Shown one piece after another: positions 46,380-56,140 of a stretch of DNA of 64,000 bases. How positions within the stretch are numbered: position 1 is the stretch's first letter; every line of letters begins with the position of its first letter. The DNA is taken from assembly GCA_016720745.1 (NCBI GenBank), contig JADKKA010000022.1, positions 558,001-622,000 on the forward strand, written 5' to 3'. This DNA comes from Chitinophagaceae bacterium (GTDB taxonomy: Bacteria; Bacteroidota; Bacteroidia; Chitinophagales; Chitinophagaceae). Made by a program: the position numbers and the translations under genes. Under the pieces are notes generated by a model, which saw nothing but the letters and a program-made list of their open reading frames with translations, made no database searches and was not told the DNA's origin.

Positions 46380-47297
46380 TTAATCAAGTGATGCATTCAT
46401 TTGCCGGAGTACTTTGTTCAGTTCTTCTGTTGAATAATAATCAATGGTGATCTGTCCGCTGCCATTCCGGCTATGACGAAGTTTAACCCGGGTACTGAAA
46501 TGCGATGCTAATTTATCCTCTATTCGCTGAAATGCAGGGGCCAGTCCGCTTTTTGCCGTTTTTTTAACGCCTCCGTTTTCTTTGAACAGGTTTCGCACCA
46601 GGGCTTCTGTTTGTCTGACTGACAAACCTTTTTCCCGGATTTCTTTGAAGATATATAACTGGTGGTCGATAGTGTCTACATTGATCAGCGCCCGGGCATG
46701 ACCCATGCTCAGACTACCATTTCGTACGGCCAGCTGAATATCCGGCGGTAATTTGAGCAGCCGGATAAAATTGGCCACTGTACTGCGATCCTTACCCATT
46801 CTTTCTGCCACCTGTTCCTGGGTATAATCCAGTTCTTCCATCATTCTTTTATAACTCAATGCCACTTCCATGGCATTCAGGTCCTCTCTTTGCAGGTTTT
46901 CCAGCAGGGCCAGTTCCAGTAATTGTACATCATTGGCCTGGCGTACATAGGCAGGAATATCTTTCAGTCCGGCCAGTTTCGAGGCCCGCAGTCTTCTTTC
47001 ACCCGAAATCAAACGATACTTACCAGAACTCAGTTTCGATACAGTGATCGGCTGAATGATATCATGAAGCCGGATAGAGTCGGCCAGTTCTTTCAAAGAG
47101 GTTTCATCAAAATCCTTCCGCGGTTGTTTTGGATTGGCTTCTACATCTTCTACCGGAATCCGGGAAATACCTGTGGCGTTTTCCACCACATTTTGTTTTA
47201 ACTGACCGGAATTGGTCTTAAGATCCGAATCAATACTCTGCAGCAGGGATCGAATACCCTTGCCAAGCAATTCTTTATTTTGTTTGGGATTGGTCAT
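46380..47297 (-). CDS. parB: Chromosome partitioning protein ParB
   Basis: CTP-dependent DNA-clamp protein that binds parS and directs origin segregation with ParA. About 305 aa from ATG 47297 (MTNPKQNKELLGKGIRSLLQ). Seen: the ParB/Srx domain with IQPITVSKLSSGKYRLISGE and GERRLRASKLAG (GxRRxRA box), the helix-turn-helix (YTQEQVAERMGKDRSTVANF) and a C-terminal dimerisation domain. The 11 codons upstream of 47297 are repeat-derived and probably untranslated. No parS-like palindrome was found nearby. Confidence 0.95.
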   Translation of the reverse strand: MTNPKQNKELLGKGIRSLLQSIDSDLKTNSGQLKQNVVENATGISRIPVEDVEANPKQPRKDFDETSLKELADSIRLHDIIQPITVSKLSSGKYRLISGERRLRASKLAGLKDIPAYVRQANDVQLLELALLENLQREDLNAMEVALSYKRMMEELDYTQEQVAERMGKDRSTVANFIRLLKLPPDIQLAVRNGSLSMGHARALINVDTIDHQLYIFKEIREKGLSVRQTEALVRNLFKENGGVKKTAKSGLAPAFQRIEDKLASHFSTRVKLRHSRNGSGQITIDYYSTEELNKVLRQMNASLD

Positions 47298-47306
47298 GTT
47301 AGTATT

Positions 47307-47327
47307 GCGTCTTGAGTCAGGAGTCTG
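47307..47327. repeat. Short GACTNNN array upstream of parB
   Basis: On the minus strand three 7-bp units (GACTCCT, GACTCAA, GACGCAA) lie 10-30 bases before the parB start, next to where a ribosome-binding site would be. Confidence 0.55.
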
Positions 47328-47514
47328 CAACAGCCTTCCTTTCCCGATATCTTTTTATTAAGTTAATGAATAAAGCGTTCGTGATTCAGATCCTGGGTTT
47401 TATTTCCGGGGGAATCAAAGTTAATATTTAGTTGCGTCTTGCGGGAAAGAGAAAGGGAGCAACCGGAAATTGCCCCTAAACGGGGTGAATGAGCAGCAAT
47501 ACAACGGGAAAATA

Positions 47515-48318
47515 CTAGAGTTCCAGAATCCTTTCCTCATTTTTAATCTTGGTCAGGTCATTCTTTTGCAGAATTTCCTTGGCCAGGTTGAGGTAGTTCA
47601 TCGAGCCTTTGCTGTTGGCATCGTAGAGAATCACCGGTTTACCGGCACTGGGTGCTTCCGCCAAACGGGCGTTCCGGTGTACAATGGTGCTGAAGACCAT
47701 ATCATCAAAATGGCGCCTGACTTCACTGACCACCTGGTTGCAGAGCCGGAGGCGGCCATCATACATGGTCATCAGGATACCCTCTATCACCAGGTCGGTA
47801 TTCAGACGGCCCTGGACTATTTTAATCGTGTTCAGTAATTTACCCAATCCTTCCAGTGCAAAAAATTCACATTGTACCGGTACCACAACCGAATCTGCTG
47901 CGGTAAGCGCATTCACGGTGATGAGACCGAGGGAAGGGGAGCAGTCAACTATGATAAAATCATAATCTTCTCTGGCTGCATTCAGTATATTCTTCAATAC
48001 CATTTCCCGGTTGGGGTAGTTGATCATTTCAATTTCAGCACCTACCAGGTCAATATGAGAGGGGAGAAGGTCCAGGTTGGGAATCTCTGTTTTCAGGATC
48101 ACATCTTTTGCCCGGGATTCATTCACCATACAGTCGTACAGGCTTTGGGTCACATTATGCAGGTCAAAGCCCACACCCGTGGTGCTATTAGCCTGCGGGT
48201 CGCCATCTACCAATAATGTTCTGTATTCCAATACGGCAAAACTGGCGGCCAGGTTGATGGCCGTAGTGGTCTTGCCCACCCCTCCTTTCTGATTTGCTAC
48301 ACCAATGATCCTTGCCAT
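47515..48318 (-). CDS. parA: Chromosome partitioning ATPase ParA (Soj-like)
   Basis: Walker-type ATPase that drives ParB-bound origins apart. 267 aa. Deviant Walker [19 protein letters not shown] at residues 11-28, Walker [16 protein letters not shown], and A' motif [13 protein letters not shown]. Small Soj type without an N-terminal DNA-binding domain. Upstream of parB with a gap of about 217 bases, part of which is gene-free. Confidence 0.96.
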   Translation of the reverse strand: MARIIGVANQKGGVGKTTTAINLAASFAVLEYRTLLVDGDPQANSTTGVGFDLHNVTQSLYDCMVNESRAKDVILKTEIPNLDLLPSHIDLVGAEIEMINYPNREMVLKNILNAAREDYDFIIVDCSPSLGLITVNALTAADSVVVPVQCEFFALEGLGKLLNTIKIVQGRLNTDLVIEGILMTMYDGRLRLCNQVVSEVRRHFDDMVFSTIVHRNARLAEAPSAGKPVILYDANSKGSMNYLNLAKEILQKNDLTKIKNEERILEL

Positions 48319-48339
48319 ACCTGTTCCGCTAAAAATTAA

Positions 48340-49023
48340 TTATGATAATGATATTGTTTCACCAACTGAGGGAAGTGTCAGCTGGTAACCTTTTTCCTCA
48401 AATGCAGCAATCGCTTTGGCATGATCAATTTTGATAAATCCAAATGTATCGAAATGTACGCCGATCACCTTTTTGCAATTAATCATCCTGGCCGCTTCCA
48501 CTGCATCTTCATAGCCCATGGTAAAGTTGTCGCCAACAGGCAATACCGCAAAATTTAGTTTTGCCCACACTGGTATTAATTGCATATCCATGGTCAGGGC
48601 CGTATCACCACTGTAGTAAAAGCTGCCTTCCGGACTGCTGACGATAAATCCCATCGGATTTCCGCCATAAGTTCCGTCGGGCAGACCGCTGGAATGCTGG
48701 GCGGCGGTACTGCGGACTGAAAACGGACCAAAATCCCATTTTCCGCCCGTATTCATGGGGTGGAGATTGGTCAGTTTTTGCTTTGTGAGCCACTCATAAA
48801 TTTCCCAGTTACTCACCACTTTGGCCCCGGTGCTTTGTGCCAGGGTCACACAATCAGCAATATGGTCAAAATGTCCATGGGAAACCAGGATATAGTCCGC
48901 TTCAATGTCACTTAGTGAAATATCTTTTGCCAGTTCATTGGAACTGATAAAGGGATCGAACAAAATTCGGCTGCCATTGGTTTCTACCAGGAAGCAGGAA
49001 TGGCCAAAATAGGTGAACTGCAT
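48340..49023 (-). CDS. UPF0173-type metal-dependent hydrolase (MBL fold)
   Basis: 227 aa metallo-beta-lactamase fold hydrolase. Zinc ligands: SHGHFDHIAD (HxHxDH, about residues 50-55), the AAQHSSGLPDGTYGG region, YSGDTAL and GVHFDTFG. Matches the UPF0173 family with unknown substrate. Located 21 bases after parA on the same strand. The start MQFTYFGHSCFLVE is typical. Confidence 0.92.
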   Translation of the reverse strand: MQFTYFGHSCFLVETNGSRILFDPFISSNELAKDISLSDIEADYILVSHGHFDHIADCVTLAQSTGAKVVSNWEIYEWLTKQKLTNLHPMNTGGKWDFGPFSVRSTAAQHSSGLPDGTYGGNPMGFIVSSPEGSFYYSGDTALTMDMQLIPVWAKLNFAVLPVGDNFTMGYEDAVEAARMINCKKVIGVHFDTFGFIKIDHAKAIAAFEEKGYQLTLPSVGETISLS

Positions 49024-49092
49024 TTAATTACCGGTTAATGGAAGGGCAAAAATAAGCTCCTGAATGGTTCCCGGGTTAATTTTGATCCCACT

Positions 49093-50346
49093 ATGCGAAA
49101 CTCTCCTTTCTGGTGGATTTTTATCGGGCTGATGCTGGCACTGGATATTTATTTTTTCCAGGCACTTCGGTTGCTGACCCAGCATGCAGGTCCCCGAACA
49201 AGGGCCGTCATCTTTATTATCTATTGGGTGATCTCTGTAACAGCCATCGTGACCTTATTAATGCTTCCCTACCTTAAAGCAGATAAACAGGCCCTTTTAG
49301 GCAAGAGTACCATCTTCTCTCTGGTCATGGGTTTATTCTTTGCCAAACTGGTGGCCTCCATCTTTTTTTTCTTTGATGATTTGAGAAGAGGGGTGCAATG
49401 GAGCGCCTCCCGGATCATGGGCAATCAATCGACCGGTACAGCCGAAACTGCCGGTGAGAAAATTCCCAGGTCTGTTTTTATGAGCTGGGCAGGAATGGTT
49501 GCCGGAGGAGGATTGTTTGCTACCCTGGTGAATGGTTTCGGTAATAAATACCGCTACCAGGTACGCCGGCAAAAACTATCCTACCAGCATCTCCCGGCCG
49601 CATTCAAAGGGTTGAAAATTGCCCATATTTCCGATATCCATTCCGGCAGTTTTACAGATAAAGATGCAGTGGCAAAAGGGGTCATGAAAATCATGCAGGA
49701 ATCCCCGGACCTGATCCTTTTTACCGGTGACCTGGTGAACAATGTGGCCAGTGAAATGGATGATTATATGGATGTGTTTGATAAACTGCAGGCACCATTA
49801 GGCGTGTATTCCACTCTGGGTAATCACGATTATGGGGAATATGTACAATGGGATACTCCGGAGGACAAAAAAGCCAACCTGGAACAGTTGAAGAATGTAC
49901 ATGCGAAGCTGGGATGGCGACTACTGATGAATGAACATGTGACGCTGGAGAAAGCCGGACAACAAATCGCCCTCCTGGGAGTGGAGAACTGGAGTGCCAA
50001 AGCCCGTTTTCCCAAGCATGGTAACCTGCCCCAGGCCTATCAGGGAGCAGCGGACCAGCCCTTTAAAATCTTATTAAGCCACGACCCTTCGCATTGGCAG
50101 GCCGAAGTGCTGGAATCATATCCGGATATTGACCTCGTGCTTTCAGGTCATACCCACGGCATGCAGTTTGGCATAGAAATACCCGGTCTTAAATGGAGTC
50201 CCGTACAATATCTCTATAAAGAATGGGCCGGTTTGTATGAACATGAAAATGGTCAGAAACTCTATGTGAACCGGGGTTTTGGCTTCCTGGGTTATCCTGG
50301 CCGGGTGGGCATCCTGCCGGAAATCACCATTCTTGAACTGGTCTGA
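49093..50346 (+). CDS. Membrane-anchored metallophosphoesterase
   Basis: 417 aa. Four N-terminal hydrophobic helices (first about 105 residues plus one near 135) are followed by a calcineurin-like phosphoesterase domain with the metal-binding motifs KIAHISDIHSGSF (DxH), LFTGDLVNN (GD), STLGNHDYGEY (GNHD), and LSGHTHGMQFG (GHxH). Related to YkoE/YaeI-like membrane phosphodiesterases; possible lipid or UDP-sugar substrate, not determinable here. Intact and monocistronic. Confidence 0.92.
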   Translation: MRNSPFWWIFIGLMLALDIYFFQALRLLTQHAGPRTRAVIFIIYWVISVTAIVTLLMLPYLKADKQALLGKSTIFSLVMGLFFAKLVASIFFFFDDLRRGVQWSASRIMGNQSTGTAETAGEKIPRSVFMSWAGMVAGGGLFATLVNGFGNKYRYQVRRQKLSYQHLPAAFKGLKIAHISDIHSGSFTDKDAVAKGVMKIMQESPDLILFTGDLVNNVASEMDDYMDVFDKLQAPLGVYSTLGNHDYGEYVQWDTPEDKKANLEQLKNVHAKLGWRLLMNEHVTLEKAGQQIALLGVENWSAKARFPKHGNLPQAYQGAADQPFKILLSHDPSHWQAEVLESYPDIDLVLSGHTHGMQFGIEIPGLKWSPVQYLYKEWAGLYEHENGQKLYVNRGFGFLGYPGRVGILPEITILELV

Positions 50347-50492
50347 TCCCCCAATAATCTTCCTTTCCCATCGTTTGAAGATTGATTCGCAGGGAATTAA
50401 ACTTTTTTTTAATCTTACAGTCTCAAGGCCAGCGTTACCTTTCGGGTTGACCAAAGAATAACCTGTCCTGTCACCAACGGGTACAACTGCCG

Positions 50493-51527
50493 ATGCTGAA
50501 ACGATGGTCCATATTACCGGCCCTCTTCCTTCTGGTTGTTGCTGCAAAAGCACAAAACAACCCATCGGATACGGCTGTCCGGCCGGTTCCATTAACGGAT
50601 CTTTCCCTGATTGATACCAGTATGGACTATGAAGAGTTCTTTCGCGATTTCGATGAATTCATGGACTCCATCCTTTCTCCCCGTAGTTATTTCCTGGCCA
50701 GTATTTCCGGAGGTAAAGGGTTCTATAATTTCGAGAACAAGAGTACCTACGATTTCACAACTGCTAAAAAACTGACCTATTCCCCCACATTGGGGTATTA
50801 TCATAAGTCCGGATTGGGCATTACGCTGAACGGTTACCTGGTGGATGACGGAAATGGCATGAACTTTTTTCAAACCGGAGTAACTCCTTCATTCGACTAT
50901 CTGAAGAATAAAGATTTTGCAACCGGACTTGCATTCACCAAATTTTTTACGAGAGATTCCCTCCCTTTTTACACTACCCCGATTCAAAATGAGCTCTATG
51001 CTTATTTTGTTTACCGGAAGTGGTGGGTCAGACCCATGCTGGCCCTTAGCTATGGCTGGGGCAGCCGGAGTGATTATGAAGCCAGGGAAGTCTTAATACA
51101 GGATCTGCGTTTACGCCGAAGAGGTTTTACTTATATCAATACCGAAGAAAAAGTGAGCGACTTTTCTGTAATGGCTTCAGTTCGTCATGATTTTTACTGG
51201 CTGGATATCTTTGGCAAAAAAGACCATATCCGCTTTACACCGCAACTGACTTTTACCAGCGGTACCCAGAAATTCGGGTTCAACCAGTCTTCCACTACTT
51301 ATGCCACTTCCATCCGCAGCACCAGTAATGTGCTGTACAATACCGATAATTTTTACCTGGATGATGAGTTGAAGTTCCAGCCACTGTCCCTGACCCTCTT
51401 CCTGAGAAGTGAGTATTCATTGGGAAAATTTTTCCTGCAACCTCAATTGGCACTGGATTATTTTTTCCCGGCCACTGAAAAAAGATTCAATGCATTGTTC
51501 TCGGTCAATGCCGGTTTGATGTTCTGA
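50493..51527 (+). CDS. Putative outer-membrane beta-barrel protein
   Basis: 344 aa with a signal peptide (ends VVAAKAQ). An acidic N-terminal stretch (DYEEFFRDFDEFMDSI) precedes alternating amphipathic strands rich in Tyr, Phe and Gly to the C-terminus, ending NALFSVNAGLMF, a terminal barrel strand with aromatic end. Family not recognised. Similar unassigned barrels are common in the phylum. No close operon partner. Confidence 0.72.
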   Translation: MLKRWSILPALFLLVVAAKAQNNPSDTAVRPVPLTDLSLIDTSMDYEEFFRDFDEFMDSILSPRSYFLASISGGKGFYNFENKSTYDFTTAKKLTYSPTLGYYHKSGLGITLNGYLVDDGNGMNFFQTGVTPSFDYLKNKDFATGLAFTKFFTRDSLPFYTTPIQNELYAYFVYRKWWVRPMLALSYGWGSRSDYEAREVLIQDLRLRRRGFTYINTEEKVSDFSVMASVRHDFYWLDIFGKKDHIRFTPQLTFTSGTQKFGFNQSSTTYATSIRSTSNVLYNTDNFYLDDELKFQPLSLTLFLRSEYSLGKFFLQPQLALDYFFPATEKRFNALFSVNAGLMF

Positions 51528-51695
51528 TCCTTTTGCAAAACATTCACAGTTCCCCAATCATTTTAAGGTTACGAAATACGTCTGTAAAATGACAGATACC
51601 TTTTAATGAAATTTAACAGGATCAGCAGGTGACTGGCACTAATCTTGAAACTTTCTGAGGTCTGAAATTGAAGTAAAGCCATGGATTTAATCATT

Positions 51696-51735
51696 AATGC
51701 TTTCCCGGCCCAGGGACGGTAACCGGGGAAGCATT
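51696..51735. promoter_or_regulatory. Stem-loop in the 5' region of the small porin gene
   Basis: Arms 51696-51708 and 51723-51735 form a 13-bp stem (one G-T pair) with a 14-base loop, ending 45 bases before the start codon at 51781. Without a T-run it is more likely an mRNA-stability or regulatory hairpin than a terminator. Confidence 0.55.
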
Positions 51736-51780
51736 GATGAAAACACCAGGCGGTCATTATTTAACCAAAAAAGCTATCAC

Positions 51781-52365
51781 ATGAAAACAAAACTCTTCTC
51801 ACTTTTTGCCATTTTACTAATCACACAGGCATCGATGGCCCAGTTTCACATCGGAATCAAGGGCGGTGCCAATATCACCAAGGTGGATGGCAAGTCCTTT
51901 AAGGATGAATTCCGTTATGGTTACCACCTGGGTGGATTTATGGAAATCAGGGCCGGTAACAAATTTGTGATCCAGCCCGAAGTGCTGTGGAACCAGTATG
52001 CGACCAGACTGGACAGTAATTACAAAAATGTATACGAAGATGTATTCAATGGCAATGCCAATGTAAAACTGAATTACCTCTCGATCCCCATCCTGGTCAA
52101 TTACAAATTAATCGGCAGCTTCTTGTCACTGCAGGCCGGTCCCCAGTTTGGCATATTACTCGATCAGAATAAAACTTTACTCCAGAATGGCGGCAATGCC
52201 TTTAAACGCGGCGATTTTTCCATGCTGGCAGGTGTACAATTCAAAGTATTGGCGTTCCGGCTGAGTGCCCGGTATGCTATCGGACTGAATAATATCGGAG
52301 ATCTTCCCAATGAAGACGATTGGAAAAGCAAGGGCTTCCAGGTATCCGTTGGACTGGCCCTATAA
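51781..52365 (+). CDS. Porin family / PorT-like outer-membrane beta-barrel protein
   Basis: 194 aa from ATG 51781 (MKTKLFSLFAILLITQASMA signal peptide); upstream codons from 51697 are unlikely to be used. The mature protein is a small eight-strand-type barrel of the OMP_b-brl_2 family: FHIGIKGGANITKVDGKSF, GYHLGGFMEIRAGNKFVIQP, LSIPILVNYKLIGSFLSLQ, ending GFQVSVGLAL. Function of these small barrels is generally unknown. A terminator follows directly. Confidence 0.85.
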   Translation: MKTKLFSLFAILLITQASMAQFHIGIKGGANITKVDGKSFKDEFRYGYHLGGFMEIRAGNKFVIQPEVLWNQYATRLDSNYKNVYEDVFNGNANVKLNYLSIPILVNYKLIGSFLSLQAGPQFGILLDQNKTLLQNGGNAFKRGDFSMLAGVQFKVLAFRLSARYAIGLNNIGDLPNEDDWKSKGFQVSVGLAL

Positions 52366-52384
52366 CATAATCTCCAACCCTTAT

Positions 52385-52419
52385 GAAAGGCCCTTCCGTC
52401 AGGAAGGGCTTTCTTTTTT
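52385..52419 (+). terminator. Intrinsic terminator after the small porin
   Basis: CCCTTCC/GGAAGGG stem (52391-52397 with 52402-52408) extended by GAAAG/CTTTC across one bulge, 4-base loop, then a T-rich tail. Confidence 0.85.
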
Positions 52420-52549
52420 GGTAGAATACATCCAATTTGGCAGATCAAAAGAGCCGGGCATAAATCTTGGCAATACTGAATTGGCGTTATATTTTTACCG
52501 CCTGCCCTGCTGAAGGGGCATTTTGGCAGATTGAACTGAAGAATTGATT

Positions 52550-54961
52550 ATGAAGAATTTAGAGCAGTTTTTACTCAAGGCGGAAGATGAAATGGATTTT
52601 TTACCCATCATTCCGCTGAATGAAAGTGATCAGGATGACCCTAATGGAATCGAAATACCCGCAGAATTAGCATTATTACCATTAAGGAATACTGTTCTCT
52701 TCCCCGGTGTGGTTTTACCGATCACAGTGGGTAGGGATAAAAGTATCCGGGCTGTAACCGATGCCTATAAAGGCGATAAACTGATTGGGGTAGTGGCCCA
52801 GAAAGACAGTAATACCGAAGATCCGGAAATGGGTGATCTGGAAAAGATCGGAACCGTGGCCCGGATCGTGAAGCTGATCAAAATGCCCGATGGCGGCACT
52901 ACCATTATCATTCAGGGAAAGAACCGCTTTTTGATCGAGAATATCTTTTCCGATGATCCTTATTTCAAGGCAAAAATCCAGAAGCTGGAAGAAGAAGAAT
53001 CTCCGAAAGACGAAGATTTCAATGCCTATGTGGCCAATATCAAGGACCTGGCTGCTGATATTGTTCAATTGTCACCCAATATTCCGGCCGAAGCCTCGAT
53101 CATCCTCCGCAATATTGAGAATCCTTCCTTCCTGATCCATTTTGTATCCAGTAACCTGAATACCGATATCCGGGATAAACAGCGATTGCTGGAACTGAAT
53201 CATATCCGGGAAAGAGCAGACCTGCTGATGAAATTGCTGCAAAAAGAACTGCAGTTTGCCGAACTCAAAAACAAGGTCACCACCAAAACAAAAACAGAAA
53301 TTGATAAGCAGCAAAGGGAATACTTCCTGCAGCAGCAACTCAAGAGCATCAAAGAAGAACTCGGCGGAGACTCCAATGCCCAGGAAGTAAAAGAAATGCA
53401 GAAAAAGGCAGAAGCCAAGAAATGGCCGGCATCTGCCAAAGAATTATTCAAGAAAGGTGCGGAGAAACTGGAAAGAATGCATCCCAGCACACCCGATTAC
53501 TCTGTCGTATACAATCACCTCGATCTGATGCTCGATCTTCCCTGGGAAGATTATACCGAAGATCATTACGACCTGAAAAAAGCTGAAAAAACTCTCGATA
53601 CTGATCATTATGGTATGCACAAGATCAAGGAAAGAATTCTTGAATACCTGGCCGTGCTCAAACTGAAAGGGGATATGAAGAGTCCCATCCTCTGTTTTGT
53701 AGGCCCTCCGGGTATAGGTAAAACCTCCCTTGGTAAAAGTATTGCCGCAGCCATTGGTCGTAAATATGTAAGACTCAGTCTGGGTGGATTACATGATGAA
53801 AGTGAAATCCGCGGTCACCGGAAAACCTATATCGGTGCCATGCCCGGGAGAATCCTGCAGTCATTACGAAAAGTAAAATCATCCAACCCGGTGATGATAC
53901 TCGACGAGATTGATAAAGTAGGCAGCGACCATCGGGGCGATCCTTCTTCTGCCTTACTGGAAGTACTGGATCCCGAACAGAATCATAGTTTCTATGATAA
54001 TTACCTGGAGATGGAGTATGACCTGAGCAAAGTATTGTTTATCGCAACGGCCAATAACCTCCAGAATATCCAACCGGCCCTTCGCGACAGGCTGGAGATC
54101 ATTGACCTCAGCGGTTATGCCGTAGAGGAAAAAGTGGAAATTGCGAAGAGACACCTGTTGCCTAAACAAAGGGAACAGCATGGTCTTAAAAACAGCCTCT
54201 TTAAAATCAGCGATAAGGTGCTGGAACAAATTATCCAGGACTATACCCGGGAAAGCGGGGTGCGGGAACTGGACAGGCAACTGGCTTCCATCATGCGGTA
54301 CCAGGCCAAACAATTGGCGTCGAAAGGCAAACTGAAAAATATTTTGACGGCAGCGGATATCGAAAAAATCCTGGGCAAGCCCCGTTACAGCAATGATATT
54401 TATAAAACCGTCAATATGCCTGGAGTGGCGGTTGGACTGGCATGGACCTATGTAGGTGGAGATATTCTTTTTATCGAAACCAGTCTGAGCGATGGTAAGG
54501 GAGAATTGAAGTTAACCGGTAACCTGGGAAATGTGATGAAGGAAAGTGCCAGTACCGCACTAACCTATCTGCAATCCAACGCCAAAAAATACAAGCTGGA
54601 CAGCAAATTATTCGAGAAGAAGAATATCCATATTCACGTTCCCGAAGGGGCCGTGCCCAAGGATGGGCCAAGCGCCGGTATCACTATGATGACGGCCATT
54701 GCCTCTGCCTTAACCGGTAAAAGAGTAAAACCCTTTCTGGCCATGACCGGAGAAATCACCCTGCGTGGTCAGGTATTACCGGTAGGGGGGATCAAAGAAA
54801 AAGTACTGGCTGCCCGCCGGGCCGGATTAAAAGAAATTATTCTTTGCTGGCAGAATGAAAAAGATGTGGAAGAAATTGAATCTGCCTTTATCAAAGGGAT
54901 AAAATTCCACTTTGTAAAAAACATGAGCCAGGTGCTGGAACTGGCCCTGGTAGAGAAATAA
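52550..54961 (+). CDS. lon: ATP-dependent protease Lon
   Basis: Degrades misfolded and regulatory proteins. About 803 aa from ATG 52550 ([17 protein letters not shown]); a TTG lies two codons upstream. Seen: the N-terminal LON domain ([20 protein letters not shown]), coiled-coil region, AAA+ module with Walker [14 protein letters not shown] and Walker [12 protein letters not shown], sensor 1 FIATANN, and the protease domain with catalytic Ser in [11 protein letters not shown] (about residue 708) and Lys in [14 protein letters not shown] (about 751). Standard LonA. A terminator follows at 55021. A 10-bp direct repeat TTTGGCAGAT (52436 and 52522) lies upstream. Confidence 0.98.
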   Translation: MKNLEQFLLKAEDEMDFLPIIPLNESDQDDPNGIEIPAELALLPLRNTVLFPGVVLPITVGRDKSIRAVTDAYKGDKLIGVVAQKDSNTEDPEMGDLEKIGTVARIVKLIKMPDGGTTIIIQGKNRFLIENIFSDDPYFKAKIQKLEEEESPKDEDFNAYVANIKDLAADIVQLSPNIPAEASIILRNIENPSFLIHFVSSNLNTDIRDKQRLLELNHIRERADLLMKLLQKELQFAELKNKVTTKTKTEIDKQQREYFLQQQLKSIKEELGGDSNAQEVKEMQKKAEAKKWPASAKELFKKGAEKLERMHPSTPDYSVVYNHLDLMLDLPWEDYTEDHYDLKKAEKTLDTDHYGMHKIKERILEYLAVLKLKGDMKSPILCFVGPPGIGKTSLGKSIAAAIGRKYVRLSLGGLHDESEIRGHRKTYIGAMPGRILQSLRKVKSSNPVMILDEIDKVGSDHRGDPSSALLEVLDPEQNHSFYDNYLEMEYDLSKVLFIATANNLQNIQPALRDRLEIIDLSGYAVEEKVEIAKRHLLPKQREQHGLKNSLFKISDKVLEQIIQDYTRESGVRELDRQLASIMRYQAKQLASKGKLKNILTAADIEKILGKPRYSNDIYKTVNMPGVAVGLAWTYVGGDILFIETSLSDGKGELKLTGNLGNVMKESASTALTYLQSNAKKYKLDSKLFEKKNIHIHVPEGAVPKDGPSAGITMMTAIASALTGKRVKPFLAMTGEITLRGQVLPVGGIKEKVLAARRAGLKEIILCWQNEKDVEEIESAFIKGIKFHFVKNMSQVLELALVEK

Positions 54962-55020
54962 CTGGCTAGCAACATCAACGGGCAGTACAGGACTGTTTTG
55001 ACTGAAATAAAATCATATAT

Positions 55021-55055
55021 AAATCCGCTTCGTTACTGGAGCGGATTTCCTTTTT
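55021..55055 (+). terminator. Intrinsic terminator of lon
   Basis: Perfect 9-bp stem AAATCCGCT/AGCGGATTT (55021-55029 with 55040-55048) followed by CCTTTTTC. Its position argues that porQ translation begins downstream, at 55079, not at 54998. Confidence 0.75.
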
Positions 55056-55078
55056 CAAAGCTGTATTTTCGTTGGATA

Positions 55079-56140
55079 TTGAAATACCTTCTTTTCATAT
55101 CTTTTGTCATTTGCAATATGGCTGCTCCCGCCCAGACCCTTGGCGGGGATGCGGTTTTCAGTTTTCTTAAACAGCCCAATACCCCGCAACTGTCAGCACT
55201 GGGTGGAGTGAATATATCGCAACTCTCCAATGATGCCGGACTGGCTTTCAATAATCCGGCCCAGTTACGATCAACCATGCATACACAATTGAATACGGTG
55301 TTTAATCTGCAGTATGCCGGTATCAAAGTGTATCATACTTCTTTTGCTTTTCGAAATGAAAAACTGAACACCAATTTTTTGTGGGGTTTGCATTATTTCG
55401 ATTATGGCAACAGCACACAAACAGATGCGGCAGGAAACATACTCGGCAGTTTCAGACCCCGCGACTGGGTGATGCAGATAGGGGCCTCCCGTTCCTATGG
55501 GAGCCGGTGGAACTATGGACTGAATGTAAAATTTATCAGTTCGGCTTATGGTATTTACAGTTCTAATGGGATTGCTGCTGATGTGGGACTGCTGTACACC
55601 GATTCTGCCGGATTATTCAGCGCTTCCGTCCTGGTAAAAAATATGGGCAGCCAGTTAAAAGCCTATCCCGGTGCCGGGGCAGAGGACCTTCCATTCGATT
55701 TTCAAATCGGATTCACCAAAAGAATGGCCAAAGCTCCCTTTGGTATTTCATTGACCGGTCAGCGGGTACATCGTTTTAATATCCGCTATGAGGATACCCT
55801 CTTTAATAATGAAAACGGATTTGTTAACAGTTCCTCAGGAAAATTTACGGCCGGTAAATTGCTGGATCACCTGGTGCTGGGAACTACGATCTATATCGGT
55901 GATCATGTGGAAGTACAGGCCGGGTATAATTTTTTGAGAAGAAGGGAACTCAATATTGGCAATGAGGGCAATGGACTGAATGGATTCTCCATGGGTGCAA
56001 CAGTAAAGCTGGGTAAAATGGATATCCGCTTTGCAAGAGCGCAGTACCAGTCCAATACCGCCTATCATCAATTGGGATTAAACCTGACCCTGAATAAATA
56101 TTTCAGTTTGGGTAAATGGGGGCAGCGCATTGGCTGGTGA
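55079..56140 (+). CDS. porQ: Type IX secretion system protein PorQ
   Basis: 353 aa from a probable TTG start at 55079 (reads as MKYLLFISFVICNMAAPAQ, a signal peptide). The frame is open from 54998, but that region holds the lon terminator. The mature protein opens with LGGDAVFSFLKQPNTPQLSA and ALGGVNISQLSNDAGLAFNN, the PorQ signature, and continues as an outer-membrane barrel with RFARAQYQSNTAYHQLGLNL near the end. PorQ works with PorU, PorV and PorZ in attachment of T9SS cargo to the cell surface. Abuts the convergent PIG-L gene. Confidence 0.9.
   Translation: MKYLLFISFVICNMAAPAQTLGGDAVFSFLKQPNTPQLSALGGVNISQLSNDAGLAFNNPAQLRSTMHTQLNTVFNLQYAGIKVYHTSFAFRNEKLNTNFLWGLHYFDYGNSTQTDAAGNILGSFRPRDWVMQIGASRSYGSRWNYGLNVKFISSAYGIYSSNGIAADVGLLYTDSAGLFSASVLVKNMGSQLKAYPGAGAEDLPFDFQIGFTKRMAKAPFGISLTGQRVHRFNIRYEDTLFNNENGFVNSSSGKFTAGKLLDHLVLGTTIYIGDHVEVQAGYNFLRRRELNIGNEGNGLNGFSMGATVKLGKMDIRFARAQYQSNTAYHQLGLNLTLNKYFSLGKWGQRIGW

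Noticed and set aside
47331..47514. parS site for ParB near parAB
   Set aside because: I looked for a TGTTNCACGTGAAACA-like 16-bp palindrome in the parA-parB gap and saw none.
52436..52531. Sigma-54 promoter upstream of lon (two TTTGGCAGAT copies)
   Set aside because: The GG is not followed by GC at 10-base spacing in either copy. The direct repeat itself is real but unexplained.
54998..55078. N-terminal extension of porQ from TTG 54998
   Set aside because: This stretch contains the lon terminator hairpin and would precede a proper signal peptide with 27 unlikely residues.
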